A stretch of DNA of 64,000 bases from Chondrus crispus. Taxonomy: Eukaryota > Rhodophyta > Florideophyceae > Gigartinales > Gigartinaceae. Shown in pieces: positions 51,101 through 59,700 of the stretch. The translations under genes were made by a program, and so were the position numbers. A model generated the notes under the pieces. It made no database searches. It saw nothing but the letters and a program-made list of their open reading frames with translations, and had not been told where the DNA came from. Where the stretch lies: contig NW_005179343.1 of assembly GCF_000350225.1 (NCBI RefSeq), positions 186,001 to 250,000 on the forward strand, given 5' to 3'. How positions within the stretch are numbered: the first letter of the stretch is position 1; every line of letters starts with the position of its first letter.

Positions 51101-51614
51101 CACCTGCGCTGCCATTCAGCTCCTCAAGTTCCGCTCCATCCCCGTACGGAGTATCTGGAATGACACCATCTAACTCGGTCACATCCACTACACTGACGCT
51201 CTGAACAACGTCCGCTTCATCTTCGGTTCCCGGCATTGAATGTGCACTGATATCGTCGCTCGCAAAGCCGTATGGCGCACTTCCATGCCCACCTTCACCC
51301 GCAATGTCGACTTCGAGCTGAACCAGGTTTTGGGAAGCGTAGTTATGGGTTTCTGAAACTCCATTTGACCTATGTCCTTGTGTGGAGGATGCCTGGGTCT
51401 CACCAGAAGAAAGCAGGGCTCGAAATTGTTCCTCTTCGCGTTCGGCAGAATATATTGGACCGTTCCCTAACTCTGTTAAACCATCCTGCCTCCTTTGCGC
51501 ATTTGCAATTCGTCTGTGTCTTCTCATTGTGCTTCGTGCAACCGGCTTTCCGACATGGCTGCATTTGCAGCGATATGCTGATAGACAGATGAACTTGTGT
51601 TCCGAAAGATTCAT
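48198..51614 (-). CDS. Large Tnp2/Plavaka-like DDE transposase, intact
   Basis: A single 1138-residue ORF. The N-terminus has a Cys/His cluster (CLSAYRCKCSHVGKPVAR then MRRHRR), a likely DNA-binding zinc finger. Residues 30-300 are acidic and disordered. The catalytic region has DVFIAPSTDGFQTFENHRYD near residue 460, PLGFVKGPKEPEFIDTWFTP, then HQTGDKLAVNKQAGLVGHNG with the Cys box CPCRFC near 570, and FPLDIMHTWMNICTDMMDIF near 690. At about 850-870 is CGPLVNYSQFWMERFIGFIK, the DUF4218-like end where the last catalytic acid is expected. Lack of any break suggests recent activity. It diverges from the 528-residue ORF at 52117 across about 500 bp. It would cut and reinsert the element. Confidence 0.8.
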   Translation of the reverse strand: MNLSEHKFICLSAYRCKCSHVGKPVARSTMRRHRRIANAQRRQDGLTELGNGPIYSAEREEEQFRALLSSGETQASSTQGHRSNGVSETHNYASQNLVQLEVDIAGEGGHGSAPYGFASDDISAHSMPGTEDEADVVQSVSVVDVTELDGVIPDTPYGDGAELEELNGSAGVFIGSIGNEIIDSRTSNGSSLIEQVGKENSCDIPVQYGPALIDSQSHHDDIEPAYQPQDAYTYEPGIVTLPNRDVVPVGDLLVQSSGTIHSSEASEFPEGEHAASDSKQLERGGTQASAADRFDDWVTRNRAWIKIFLDHGLTLGAQDSILTELKAPVMARQLRRNFEKYTNFSTINYLACRRHMLLKSVAGALRNPELRCVSCVEQGTAQDIVIFEYLPLLERIEAWAADEKACKQVFSYHQEKLVRRVAAEGGQSRERYYEDFFDGNLYHRIVEECGGYDAVKYDVFIAPSTDGFQTFENHRYDCWPIAALNYNLDPSMRYLIKNIIPLGFVKGPKEPEFIDTWFTPLDQEIRKINKCGGTSIYFHDGVERKVRVHVIHQTGDKLAVNKQAGLVGHNGRCPCRFCVFAGVWSPFHNHMYYPTQCTVLVPPEDDPTGFRIPKEGSRAPTEFKILWDPRRPTYRAAEGTALTLSQLEDPYISNAERERIRKRTGIKWRTVPLSIHSVYPYTSFPLDIMHTWMNICTDMMDIFKTKCIHLKEAYRSDDRFILSPSQWRQVDEEMNAIRKGTAQSAFPDIPRNTAHYSNWKASECIEFLSNFAIIVFDGILPQPYLRNLYLLSQLVELSRRPVMSQRQVEEMKQLGIDFVCGFESLYYRGDVRRVGVCKSTVHDVVHLGWMVEQCGPLVNYSQFWMERFIGFIKHLLHATILAAESMNETAKMTERVKIYFRNHFVSKNDRGAGGEARDDATEVGDLKLLFPRDRESLNDAYHARMGTRKLLAAFISRAEGIVESEASAAVEEDGIWCYGRVSLPVGDGWQIIGASNARRHRREMTRSDWYIAAEFSTEHGHLRDVYYGKVLKFLRYTFPLNGSSVTKDLILAAWASGLFINQYQQVFKTGTVDVAFRNTTVEDVSVILHSIGQLEHRTNRRSGRHVVFIDPQRAASMLLDKDQIGSDGVNRTLVASRR

Positions 51615-52116
51615 TTTGTAGATCGGGAAGGGGGTTAGATAGATAAACGTCTTTGATAGTTGCGGAGACTTAGATCATGGTAGTGAAAACGTACAGTTGC
51701 CGGTGCCACATCTCTGAACTCAGAAGAAACCTAGAGATGCGCAACGTGGCTTCATCCTGCGTGGTACGATGTGAGAACGAGTCGAGGAGGGCTTTGGTCA
51801 GTCCAAGATGTACACGAATCGAAAGGAACGATGAAACGAAAGATAGAGAGAGAGCACCCGTGCTTCTCACATCGCACATCCTTTCGCTTCGGATCTGAGA
51901 GCGCGGTTGCTGCATGAACACACCGGATTGGATTACTGAAAAGCTGACCACAAGTCCACGTTTCACTTCTCTTTCACATCCAACCTTGTTTCCTCATCCA
52001 CACTGCATAACTCTACATTTTCTACTCCACCGTCCATCCGCGATATCTCCACCCCCTCTTCACGCCACTTCGAACCCCTCTTCCGCCTGTGAAGCATCCT
52101 TACATCCACGTATTCC
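51615..52116. promoter_or_regulatory. Divergent intergenic region of the DNA transposon
   Basis: About 500 bp between two head-to-head ORFs, so promoters for both must lie here. The right side, 51960-52115, is strongly pyrimidine-rich on the plus strand. No TATA box stands out. No terminal inverted repeat was recognised here. Confidence 0.45.
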
Positions 52117-53703
52117 ATGATGGAACCAAATCAGGAATTACTGCCCATGCCACTTGAAACCGTACGGCGAAAACTAGGAGAGCTCCGTCCAAAGCTGACT
52201 CCCACCGGACTTTTTCCTAATGATCTCAATGTAGCGCGACCCCCACCCATTCCAGAACAGATCGCGAAACGAACAAACACAAAAACGGATAAACGAAACC
52301 CGTCGTCAGCCAAAGGGAAAGACACGAACTCATATTTCAACGTACTTCGGGAAGTCGGAAACTTTGTTCGCGATCACAATCAGAAGCATGCGAACGACCC
52401 TAATATGCAATACAGGTGGTATGGAACCGACGTGGAAGATAAGAGCAGGGCGGAAACTCTCATGCGCATTGTTGGGGATCTCGCGCCATCCGTCATAGGT
52501 TCACTGTACGGAATGAAGACATATGACATGCTCAGAAGAGAAAAGCCAGAGCATATAGAGCTGTTGGTTTTGATGACTGCCCTAGATGAGAATTTTGATC
52601 CGTTGACACAGGGAGTGCGGATATTTCCAACTCGCAAGATGGTGGCTGCAAAGCTATATTCGAAACGCAAGGTACAGAGGGCAGCCGAAGAACGAGAGAG
52701 AAAAAGAAACCTTCAAGCTGTGGGCACATCTGGAAGTGGGGAAGTCGCTCTAAACGCATCGGAACAAGAGATAAAAATCAGCTTACCTCGATACAGCATT
52801 GAAGATGTGCCGTCAGGCGTGGTAGTGCCAGACATCTCACCCGATGTGGAACCTATTCCACCCGTTTCCGCGGCTGTGATGAGCAGTGCCATCACTGCGA
52901 CAGAGAGGCACTCTGGATCTGTTTGCTTTCAAGGCATTCGGACAATGATTGCGGACGGCTCATACAGCAATAGTCTTATCGAGAATGGAAGCGATTCTAG
53001 AAATACCCACGAGCAGAATATTGACGAGGTTACAAGCGCCCGGACACGGCCATCGAAGAACAATAGTACTCCACCGTCCCGCGGGAGCAGTACGGGTGTC
53101 GTCAACTCGCGACCGATCGGATCATCTTCCCTGAAAGCTCCGCTGCTAAACGACAGTAGGGCGCCTCCAAGAGCTAGAAAGAAAATCAACTTTTCGCAGA
53201 GACTTTCCATTCCGCGTCAATCCGGAAAGAAGGCATCTAGGGTGAGAGCTAGCCCGCTGGCGCGCGGGCGAAGAAAGGATAAGGAGGAAACAAAGACTAG
53301 AGGTCAGCGACCGAGTCGGCGTGGATCCAAACAAGTCCAAGGGAATGAGGGGAACCAACGCGATGAGTTGCTTGCTCGTCCCAAAGACGCATTAGATGCA
53401 CATGATGATGTTATGGTCCCAGGAGCCGTTGAAAACCTGGCTGACAGAGCTCCGGAACATAACAGCGGTCGCGCATCAAGCGTCTCTGCGAGCAATGGCA
53501 AAATGCTTGCCGATTTCCAAGCCTGGCTGGAAAGCTGCGATGCAGCTCCCGAGCCGACAAAAGCGAAGGGAAGCGGAGTGCAGAAAAGGGGCAACAACAA
53601 ACGTGTCACTAGGGGAAAACGTAAGCGTGCTGACATGTATTCAGGCGACGAGATCGACAATGAGATCGACAATGAGAGTTTCTCGGACGAAGAAAGTTCG
53701 TAG
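52117..53703 (+). CDS. Partner protein of the large transposase, 528 aa
   Basis: A clean ORF from ATG 52117 (a second in-frame ATG follows at once). Residues 1-90 are Pro/Lys-rich. Residues 65-190 look like a folded domain (YFNVLREVGNFVRDHNQKHA, YRWYGTDVEDKSRAETLMRI, ELLVLMTALDENFDPLTQGV). The rest is basic and disordered with several nuclear-localisation-like clusters (RARKKINFSQR, RGRRKDKEETKTRGQR), and the C-terminus is KRKRADMYSGDEIDNE followed by a Ser/Glu tail. Divergent pairing with a transposase, as in many two-gene DNA transposons, suggests an accessory DNA-binding or regulatory role (inference). No known family. Confidence 0.65.
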   Translation: MMEPNQELLPMPLETVRRKLGELRPKLTPTGLFPNDLNVARPPPIPEQIAKRTNTKTDKRNPSSAKGKDTNSYFNVLREVGNFVRDHNQKHANDPNMQYRWYGTDVEDKSRAETLMRIVGDLAPSVIGSLYGMKTYDMLRREKPEHIELLVLMTALDENFDPLTQGVRIFPTRKMVAAKLYSKRKVQRAAEERERKRNLQAVGTSGSGEVALNASEQEIKISLPRYSIEDVPSGVVVPDISPDVEPIPPVSAAVMSSAITATERHSGSVCFQGIRTMIADGSYSNSLIENGSDSRNTHEQNIDEVTSARTRPSKNNSTPPSRGSSTGVVNSRPIGSSSLKAPLLNDSRAPPRARKKINFSQRLSIPRQSGKKASRVRASPLARGRRKDKEETKTRGQRPSRRGSKQVQGNEGNQRDELLARPKDALDAHDDVMVPGAVENLADRAPEHNSGRASSVSASNGKMLADFQAWLESCDAAPEPTKAKGSGVQKRGNNKRVTRGKRKRADMYSGDEIDNEIDNESFSDEESS

Positions 53704-53931
53704 TTGGTAGAGCATCTCAGTCTCTATGGATTGCTCGCATGTCGCATGTGAAATCCATATGATAGTTAGATACCAAGCACAAAACTTAGTGACTGTGTTC
53801 TTGATGCGTAAAACTTCCTGATTGTAATCCAAACGAACCCGTACGACTTTGGTGAAGAAAGTTATTCCACAGGTCACTATTTCATTCACAACAACGTCAA
53901 ATCCCAAAATAAAGATCCAAAGCCTCGAGAG

Positions 53932-54045
53932 ATGGAACACATTTCGAAGAGGAAGCGGACGGCCAGATCAAAGGGGTCGCGAAAGCGCAAAAGCGTTGAG
54001 TTGTATTCAAGCGATGAGTTCGGAACCTGCACTGGCGAAGAGTGA
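53932..54045 (+). CDS. Small ORF repeating the C-terminal tail of the 528-aa protein
   Basis: A 37-residue ORF starting MEHISKRKRTARSKGSRKRK and continuing SVELYSSDEFGTCTGEE. The pattern R-G/S-K-R-K-x2-[DE]-[ML]-Y-S-x-DE matches the tail RGKRKRADMYSGDEID of the ORF ending 230 bp upstream. It may be a duplicated last segment or an alternative 3' end of the same gene. Confidence 0.45.
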   Translation: MEHISKRKRTARSKGSRKRKSVELYSSDEFGTCTGEE

Positions 54046-54239
54046 GCGCATTAAGTGAATGAAATGTTCCTCAAACATACAGAGTGATTGAGCAATGAAA
54101 AAGAGCCGTGGAGCCGTACAGTTAGAGACAAAACGGAATGTAAACGTTAGCGAGTATACTTCGAAGTGATTATGCGGTGGTGGTGCGGCGGGGGGGGCCT
54201 GGGCGGATGGCGGGGGGGTGAACGGGGAGTACTTAACGG

Positions 54240-54780
54240 GGCGTGCAGGACGCCGATGCGCTAGAAGACCTCGCGCGCCGAGTGGACGCGGAAGGGGTAG
54301 ACGTGGTGCGAGTTGTCGACGAAGTCGGGCGGGGCGGGGACGTAGGCGACGAGCGGGTCGCGCACGAGGGCGGCACAGAGGGCGTGCACCGCGGCGCGGT
54401 CGCGCGCAAAGGCGGCCCGCATGTAGTTGCAACATCTCCAAAAGTGGTTGTAGTGGCACTGAGCCACTTTTGGAGATGTTGCCACTACAGCGCACCAGGC
54501 ACGACACGGCGTCCGACGCAACAAAGGTGCGGGCGGCGTGCTGCGGGGACATGGGCACGGCCAGGAACAAGATCTGCCCGGCAGTGGCGTACGGCGCCGC
54601 GGACGCTGGGGCGGGAAGTTGGAAGGAGGATGGGAGGTGGCGGTGGAGAGGGGGGTTGATGAAGTCGAGGAGCGTGAGGGAGAGGTTAGAGAGAAGGAGG
54701 TCGATGGAAAGGAGGAGGCCCAGAAGGCCGAAGAGGACGCTGATATGCCTCTCTTTTTCCCCACCCGTCTGCGACACATG
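54240..54780 (-). pseudogene. Unknown membrane-anchored protein fragment with foldback insertion
   Basis: On the minus strand a hydrophobic stretch, VLFGLLGLLLSIDLLLSNLS, is followed by FQLPAPASAAPYATAGQILF and RTFVASDAVSCLVRC. At that point the foldback 54423-54488 intervenes. Beyond it, in a different frame, the sequence continues MRAAFARDRAAVHALCAALV and PDFVDNSHHVYPFRVHSARE before a stop. This looks like a host gene broken by the hairpin. Family not recognised. The GC-rich composition makes shadows common here, so the call is cautious. Confidence 0.4.
54423..54488. mobile_element. Foldback element inside coding sequence
   Basis: The 25-base arms, starting GTAGTTGCAACATCTCC on the left and ending GGAGATGTTGCCACTAC on the right, pair with one mismatch around a 16-base loop that itself repeats GTAGTGGCA. 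It interrupts a minus-strand reading frame. Confidence 0.75.
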
Positions 54781-55011
54781 CCTCTCTCTCTTGGAATTGT
54801 GCTTTGCGTTTCGTGAAGATGGTTTCAGATGGCTGAGATAAGGCGAAGGGTAGTGCGCTGCACTGCATGCTAATTTTTGTTTAAAAAAACGGCTTACAGT
54901 GGAGGGCAAAAATGCACCAGGGGTTAAAATCCCCTGGCAGTATAGTGGAAGAAAAATTGCCAATTCTCCTCCGGCATGCACACCATACACTTACCCCCTT
55001 GACCGCGACAT

Positions 55012-55098
55012 TCCGGGACCGGGCTCGAACTCACGCCTGAGAACGTACCAGCCCGGCCATTTTGACAACTCTACCGTTCTGCCAGCTCAGCTACAGCC
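55012..55098 (-). other. tRNA-like sequence (pseudo-tRNA or SINE head)
   Basis: On the minus strand GGCTGTAGCTGAGCTGGCAG resembles a tRNA acceptor start and A box, and GTGAGTTCGAGCCCGG, some 50 bases on, resembles a B box (GTTCGANNC). The T-stem does not pair well and no clean acceptor 3' strand was seen, so a functional tRNA is unlikely. A tRNA-derived SINE or decayed tRNA gene fits better. Confidence 0.4.
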
Positions 55099-55384
55099 AA
55101 CAGTCTTGCTTCATCGTCATCAGCGATAAGGCGGGCATTTCGAGAGGTATTTATATGGCTCGCACACTACGCGTGGCTGTATCTCATACCATTCTCACTG
55201 GGGACGTAGATAGCGTGTCCTAGGTATTAGTCACCCCCTTTCATTCCTGCCCCCCAAGCTGCTGCGCCCGCACTCACGTTGAGGTGGCGACCGACGAGCC
55301 AGTCAGCGCAGCTGCCTCCCTTATTCCAGTAAAAACAGAAATCATTTCATTCTACAGGGCACCATTCCCCTCTCACAACCACAA

Positions 55385-56200
55385 CTACGAGGCACTCATC
55401 TGATCCTTTTCTGCTAGCTCCGCTGCTTCCTTCTCTCCACCACTATTCTCTGCGATCCCCGTTCCCGATGTCTTGGCCTCACTCGCATTATCCTTTTCCT
55501 TCTCTTTTTCCTTTTCCTGCTCTTCAATCTCCTTGTCCTCCATCTCCTCGGCCAACCGCTTTCTCCGCACGACTCGTCCTCACACGCATTGCTCATTCAC
55601 TTCGTTCGCGTCGGCCGTATTGCTCCATAGCTTTCGCTTGCGGGTCGCATTCTCCATGTAGTCGCCCGTCCCTTCCACAGCTTCGTTCGCTTCTTGGCCG
55701 TCGCTTTCCAGATCACATCCCTGCCGCGTCGTAGCTTCATCCCCTTTTCCCGTTTGCGTACTTTTTCTTCACTACCTGCAAACCGCACAAAACTGCCGTC
55801 GCTTACGCGACCGCGCGTGTGTAACCTTGTAGAATCCGATCTCCGTACAATTCCTCCAAGTCCACACTAGCCGTTTGTGTCTTACTCTTGACAGCCACCT
55901 CGTCGTTTGTGAGGCCCACCGGGGGAATCACAAATTGGTTCACTTGCTCGTCCCGGTAGTGGCTCGTAAACCGCATCACGTTCGCACCAGATCCCTGCGT
56001 TTTCCCTATTTGTGCCACAGCACATGCAGCGTATTGCTTTTCCATGCAACTCCAGCTCAGTTTCCCGCAATCCCGCGTCGATTATTTTATCCGGTCCGCC
56101 AGTGCGTAGAACGTCCAACTGTCCCATACTCCGCAACTGGGTCCCCGCTCAGTGCTGACCCCACTTGTTTCGCAGTCTTAGACACTGTCTTGTCAAGCGT
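55385..56200 (-). pseudogene. Decayed coding region, unrecognised
   Basis: Several minus-strand frames look protein-like but are broken. One has a highly charged coiled-coil end, RRKRLAEEMEDKEIEEQEKE (55385-55570). Another is an 80-codon piece with VMRFTSHYRDEQVNQFVIPP and DLEELYGDRILQGYTRAVA (55803-56045). They may be parts of one or two host genes. I could not identify the family. Confidence 0.3.
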
Positions 56201-56215
56201 CAGCACCTTGTTTTT

Positions 56216-56536
56216 CTAAGATCGAGACATAAAAGTGCCGAAGACCGCGGACGAGCCAAAGCCGGCGATGAAGAGCTGGGCGATCTTCTTCTTCCCGTAG
56301 CCGTACTCGGCGTACAGCGCGTAGACGTAGGGCCCCTGCAGCCAGTCGGCCGCGATGGCCAGCAGGTATACGACCAGTTAGTTGTTCTGGAAGGCGCGGA
56401 AGTCGGGCGTGTTCGCGGCCGGGCCGTCCGATGGCTTGGCCGCGTCCGACGCAGGCGACGCGTCCGAGAAGTAGTACTGCGCAAAGCGCACCAGGGCGCA
56501 CGTCACGACCAGGCCGCCGAAGATCTCGGCGTACAT
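56216..56536 (-). pseudogene. MFSD5-like (molybdate-anion transporter family) N-terminal fragment
   Basis: Starts MYAEIFGGLVVTCALVRFAQ (ATG at 56534-56536), a first membrane helix. Then the diagnostic stretch VVYLLAIAADWLQGPYVYAL, YAEYGYGKKKIAQLFIAGFG and SSAVFGTFM follows, matching MFSD5, whose human copy has LALAADWLQAPYLYKLY. These major-facilitator proteins move molybdate or other solutes across membranes. A TAA stop falls just before LVVYLL (about 56378-56380), and the sequence ends after about 105 codons of an expected 450 or so. It is therefore a truncated pseudogene. Confidence 0.75.
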
Positions 56537-56844
56537 GGCGGCGGGGGGGAGTCTCGGCGGGCGCGGGGCGAGGAGGCGGAAGGCGGGAGGGGGAGGGTCT
56601 GGCGAGAGGCAGCGGCAGGGCAAGGCAGCGGCAGAGTGGAAGGGCGGCAGAGCGGGAGGCGCGTGTGCAAACGATTAGAGAAGACGGGGGCGGAAGCGGG
56701 GGCTCGAATTATGCGGTGCGACAGACAATGCGGCGAGCGACAAGAGGCGGGAGCGACAGGCCGCAGCAACAGTCGCTGCGCAACCGGCTTGCATTGCTGT
56801 CATGACGAGCGGGAGTTTCGGGGTCCGCGCGTGACACGTGCGCG

Positions 56845-56914
56845 AGGCAGTGGCCGCCACTGCCGCCCTTCAGGACCGTACACGCCACTCAGTGGCGTGT
56901 ACGGCCCTGAAGGG
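56845..56914. mobile_element. Foldback element
   Basis: Arms GCCCTTCAGGACCGTACACG (from 56864) and its inverted partner ending CCTGAAGGGC (56914) pair over 25 bases with one mismatch and almost no loop (CACTCAGTG centre). A smaller palindrome, GGCAGTGGCCGCCACTGCC, abuts it at 56845-56863. Confidence 0.8.
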
Positions 56915-56949
56915 CGCGCACCACCAATGTCCCACTCAAATGTGATTCT

Positions 56950-57270
56950 TTAAAGCCACGCGAACGCACTGTCGTCATACAGTCGCGCGCGCCGCACGCC
57001 GCCTGCCGCGAACACGAAGAACAGCTCGGTGGCCAAGTTGCCTGCGTAGAACGGGGCGGCGCGCGGACGCCTTTGCGCTGGAGCGGGGGCGGGGGGGCGG
57101 GGGTGGCAGGGGCGGGTGTGGCGGCGCGCGCCGAGCGCGCAGTGTAGCGCACCGCGCAGCACGGGCGCGGGATCCCGCGGGGGCACGCCCGCACACGTGT
57201 ACGGCACGAGGCGCAGAAACGCGCATGACGTGGGCGCCGTGGCACATGCGCCGCCGGGAAGCACCCTCAT
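56950..57270 (-). CDS. Unknown 106-aa ORF
   Basis: Starts MRVLPGGACATAPTSCAFLR and ends ATELFFVFAAGGVRRARLYD with a short tail. The middle is Ala/Pro/Arg-rich with a Pro-Ala repeat. The end looks more like a real protein than the middle. It stops 36 bp from a foldback element. Could be a GC-driven chance ORF. Confidence 0.25.
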   Translation of the reverse strand: MRVLPGGACATAPTSCAFLRLVPYTCAGVPPRDPAPVLRGALHCALGARRHTRPCHPRPPAPAPAQRRPRAAPFYAGNLATELFFVFAAGGVRRARLYDDSAFAWL

Positions 57271-57339
57271 TACACCGCTTTACACTCTGCTATACCTCGC
57301 CTGTACCTCCCGTACCCGCTACATAACCTCCTTGCGCTC

Positions 57340-57420
57340 CGCTTCAACCCCTGCGCTCCGATTCACCCCCTGAACTTCGCCTTCACCCCTTGTGCTCCGC
57401 GGTCACCCCTTGCGCTCCCT
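57340..57420. repeat. Short minisatellite, about 20-bp unit
   Basis: Four to five imperfect units of the type TGCGCTCCGCTTCAACCCC run in tandem. They overlap the end of the oxidoreductase ORF and encode its last residues. Confidence 0.7.
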
Positions 57421-58966
57421 TCGATACTCTCGCGCGCCGGTGCAGTTCGTCCTTGAACGGCATGTCATCCTCACACCGTTCTTGGTGAACCATTACGACA
57501 TCCGGCGCAACATTTCTCGCACCGTCTGAGCGCGCACCAATGCCTCGCAGGATGGCCATGTTGGGCGTGATCCCGATTCCCCCGCTGATCAGCAGCATCT
57601 TCTCTGGCAACTCGTCCGTGTTGAACGGCGTCATGTCCCCACCGATTCCGAGCAGCTTCACCTGCAGTCCCACCTTCGCGTGGTCGTGCAACCAGTTCGA
57701 CATCACCCCTTTGTCTTTGCGTTTCACAGACACCTCAAGCGTGAGATCCCCTTCCGTCGAGTTTGCCACTTCGGACAAAGTCCATGTGCGGATGATCGGC
57801 TCGCTGTCGCTCCAGATCTCCGGCATCACCCCAGAGTCAAAAGACGCGTACTGACCTGGCAAGAACGGAATGCGCTCCGCCGCCACAAATCGAAACGTCT
57901 TGACCACGGCCGATTCTTCTGTCACCTTGACAAGCGATACTCTCATCGGGTACTTCTCCGTTGACTCCGCCCCTCCATCTTCATGCGGCAACATTGGACT
58001 GTATGGCGAGTATTCCGGCGACGTCCACCTGTAATTGGTCGCAGGTCCGCGACTCCTGCGGACGGCCGCTATTCGGAAACGCGTCAGCCGCAACGCAGAC
58101 TTCTCCACGCGTAGAGCTGCGTCCACGTCCCACTCAATACTGGCGCGCCCTGAAAGCTGCACCGTATGGCCGGTGTCAAAGTCAACAAACGAGACGCCCG
58201 CTCTATCATCGACTTGCAGGTTTCCGGATGATTGAAACATGCCGTTCCCTCGATACTCCGGCCAGAAGATCTCCTTTCCAGACGCCACACGCACGAAGCC
58301 CGGCCGCCCACCCCTGTGGTTGGTGTCTGCCCCGGCGGCCTCGTAGTAAGTCCCAATCCACAACGCATCCGCGCGACCGATAAGCGCCTTGTTGGTTTCT
58401 GAAAGAGAGTGGTCTGTTTCATACGCGGCGCCTTCTGGAACCGGCGGGAGCGAGGACGTAGCCTGCGTAACCTCGCGCGCCTGGATGTACTTTGGACAGT
58501 TGGGGAACGCCTCCAGGACGGATATCTCGAGAGTTGCACGCGGCCCAGCCGGTGCATCATGAAGCTTCCTGACGACCCCGTTCGTGCGATACCGGCGACG
58601 GCTCATCATGTGAAGGGCGATAACACTGACAGGAATTTCTTTCTCGCTCCTCGCGAGATGTTCATAGAGGACATCTCCTCTGGCCAGCCCGTCCAAACGG
58701 ATGGAAAGCTTATCAGATGAGGTCGAATGCACAAACTGTTGCCCGAACATGAGAGAGACCCAAACAGAATGGCCGGGGGTTTCGGCGGTTGCAGGACCCA
58801 CGGAGGTGAGAGCAAGGAACCGAAGCTTATGAAGCAAGGAATTTAGAGCACCGCCCTCTGGAAGATGGTCGTTTAGGCCACGAGAAAGCTCATCAGCTAC
58901 GCCTCGAGTGCCTGCACGGCGCTGTACGCCGAGCTCGCCCGGATGAAAGGAAGCGGCTGGAGACAT
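57383..58966 (-). CDS. PNPOx-like domain fused to FAD/NAD oxidoreductase, C-terminally truncated
   Basis: A clean 527-residue ORF. Residues 5-330 resemble the pyridoxamine-phosphate-oxidase-like flavin domain found fused to reductases: FHPGELGVQRRAGTRG, LEAFPNCPKYIQAREV, GRADALWIGTYYEAAGADTN with HRGGRPGFVRV, and VDDRAGVSFVDFDTGHTVQL. Residues 345-520 are a ferredoxin-reductase-type module: FRFVAAERIPFLPGQYASFD, RTWTLSE in place of the FAD-binding R-x-Y-S, and the nucleotide-binding ISGGIGITPNMAILRGI. Relatives continue with the end of the NAD domain and a plant-type 2Fe-2S ferredoxin domain; here the ORF ends in minisatellite sequence at 57383-57420, so that part is missing. The upstream region 58967-59150 shows no extension. 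It may be partial or a young pseudogene. Confidence 0.8.
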   Translation of the reverse strand: MSPAASFHPGELGVQRRAGTRGVADELSRGLNDHLPEGGALNSLLHKLRFLALTSVGPATAETPGHSVWVSLMFGQQFVHSTSSDKLSIRLDGLARGDVLYEHLARSEKEIPVSVIALHMMSRRRYRTNGVVRKLHDAPAGPRATLEISVLEAFPNCPKYIQAREVTQATSSLPPVPEGAAYETDHSLSETNKALIGRADALWIGTYYEAAGADTNHRGGRPGFVRVASGKEIFWPEYRGNGMFQSSGNLQVDDRAGVSFVDFDTGHTVQLSGRASIEWDVDAALRVEKSALRLTRFRIAAVRRSRGPATNYRWTSPEYSPYSPMLPHEDGGAESTEKYPMRVSLVKVTEESAVVKTFRFVAAERIPFLPGQYASFDSGVMPEIWSDSEPIIRTWTLSEVANSTEGDLTLEVSVKRKDKGVMSNWLHDHAKVGLQVKLLGIGGDMTPFNTDELPEKMLLISGGIGITPNMAILRGIGARSDGARNVAPDVVMVHQERCEDDMPFKDELHRRARVSKGAQGVTAEHKG

Positions 58967-59187
58967 GAGAAGAGGAGTGAAGTTCAGGGGAGTCGAAAGG
59001 GTGATCGAATGCTAATGGAGCAGGCGGAGGATGGTGAAGATGCGGGAACCGACCTGCCGGCTGCCGGGCTTCATGCTGTAGCCCCGTGTCTGGTTTGTTT
59101 CTCTCCTTCGTTGCACCCTTCAAACATGTTCATCTTCATTCCTACTGATCTTTCTTAACCCACGTCAGGCAGTAGAGTAACTGCATA

Positions 59188-59231
59188 CTGTACCACAACG
59201 GTACAGTGACTATGTCTGCAGTGCAGACATA
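59188..59231. repeat. Pair of short palindromes
   Basis: CTGTACCACAACGGTACAG is followed after four bases by TATGTCTGCAGTGCAGACATA, each a near-perfect hairpin. Similar in kind to the paired hairpins at 62677-62787. Confidence 0.6.
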
Positions 59232-59619
59232 TTTTAACCTGTGAACTGAGAAACTTGAGAGTGCGACACCTACAAGGCAGCCTTTGGCTGTTTCTACATG
59301 GGGGAGAAATAGATAGCTCGTATGAGAAATTTAGCGTTTTGTATAACACGAGAAATCCCTTATTCGGCCTCGAGTGGCGGCCCATGGGGAGGTGCGTGTC
59401 ACGCCATGCAAACCACAAGGCATGTTTGACCTTTGCAACAGCCGATTTTATCGCGCGTTCACCTCACTTCAACGGGGAAGATTGATGATGGATGCTTCGA
59501 ATTGCAATGCACTAGTGCTGAAGTCGGCGGGCAGGTATGGGATGTGTTGTATAATAGTATGTGCTTTTTGAGATTGTGTTGCGTATCCAGAAAAGTATCC
59601 CGCTGCTGGTACTGACTAG

Positions 59620-59700
59620 GACAGAGGGGAGCTCGATGACATTCTGTTTCCAGCCTCTGCTAGGTTCCGGACGCAGCATGTCATCGAGCTCTCCTCTGTC
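59620..59700. mobile_element. Foldback element
   Basis: 23-base arms GACAGAGGGGAGCTCGATGA(CAT) at 59620-59642 and the inverted copy at 59678-59700 differ at one base, around a 35-base loop. Confidence 0.75.

Noticed and set aside
54218-54841. 207-residue Arg/Gly-rich plus-strand ORF
   Set aside because: Composition-driven shadow of the minus-strand gene fragment.
56165-56953. 262-residue plus-strand ORF
   Set aside because: Antisense to the MFSD5-like fragment and running through a foldback element. Gly/Arg-rich without motifs.
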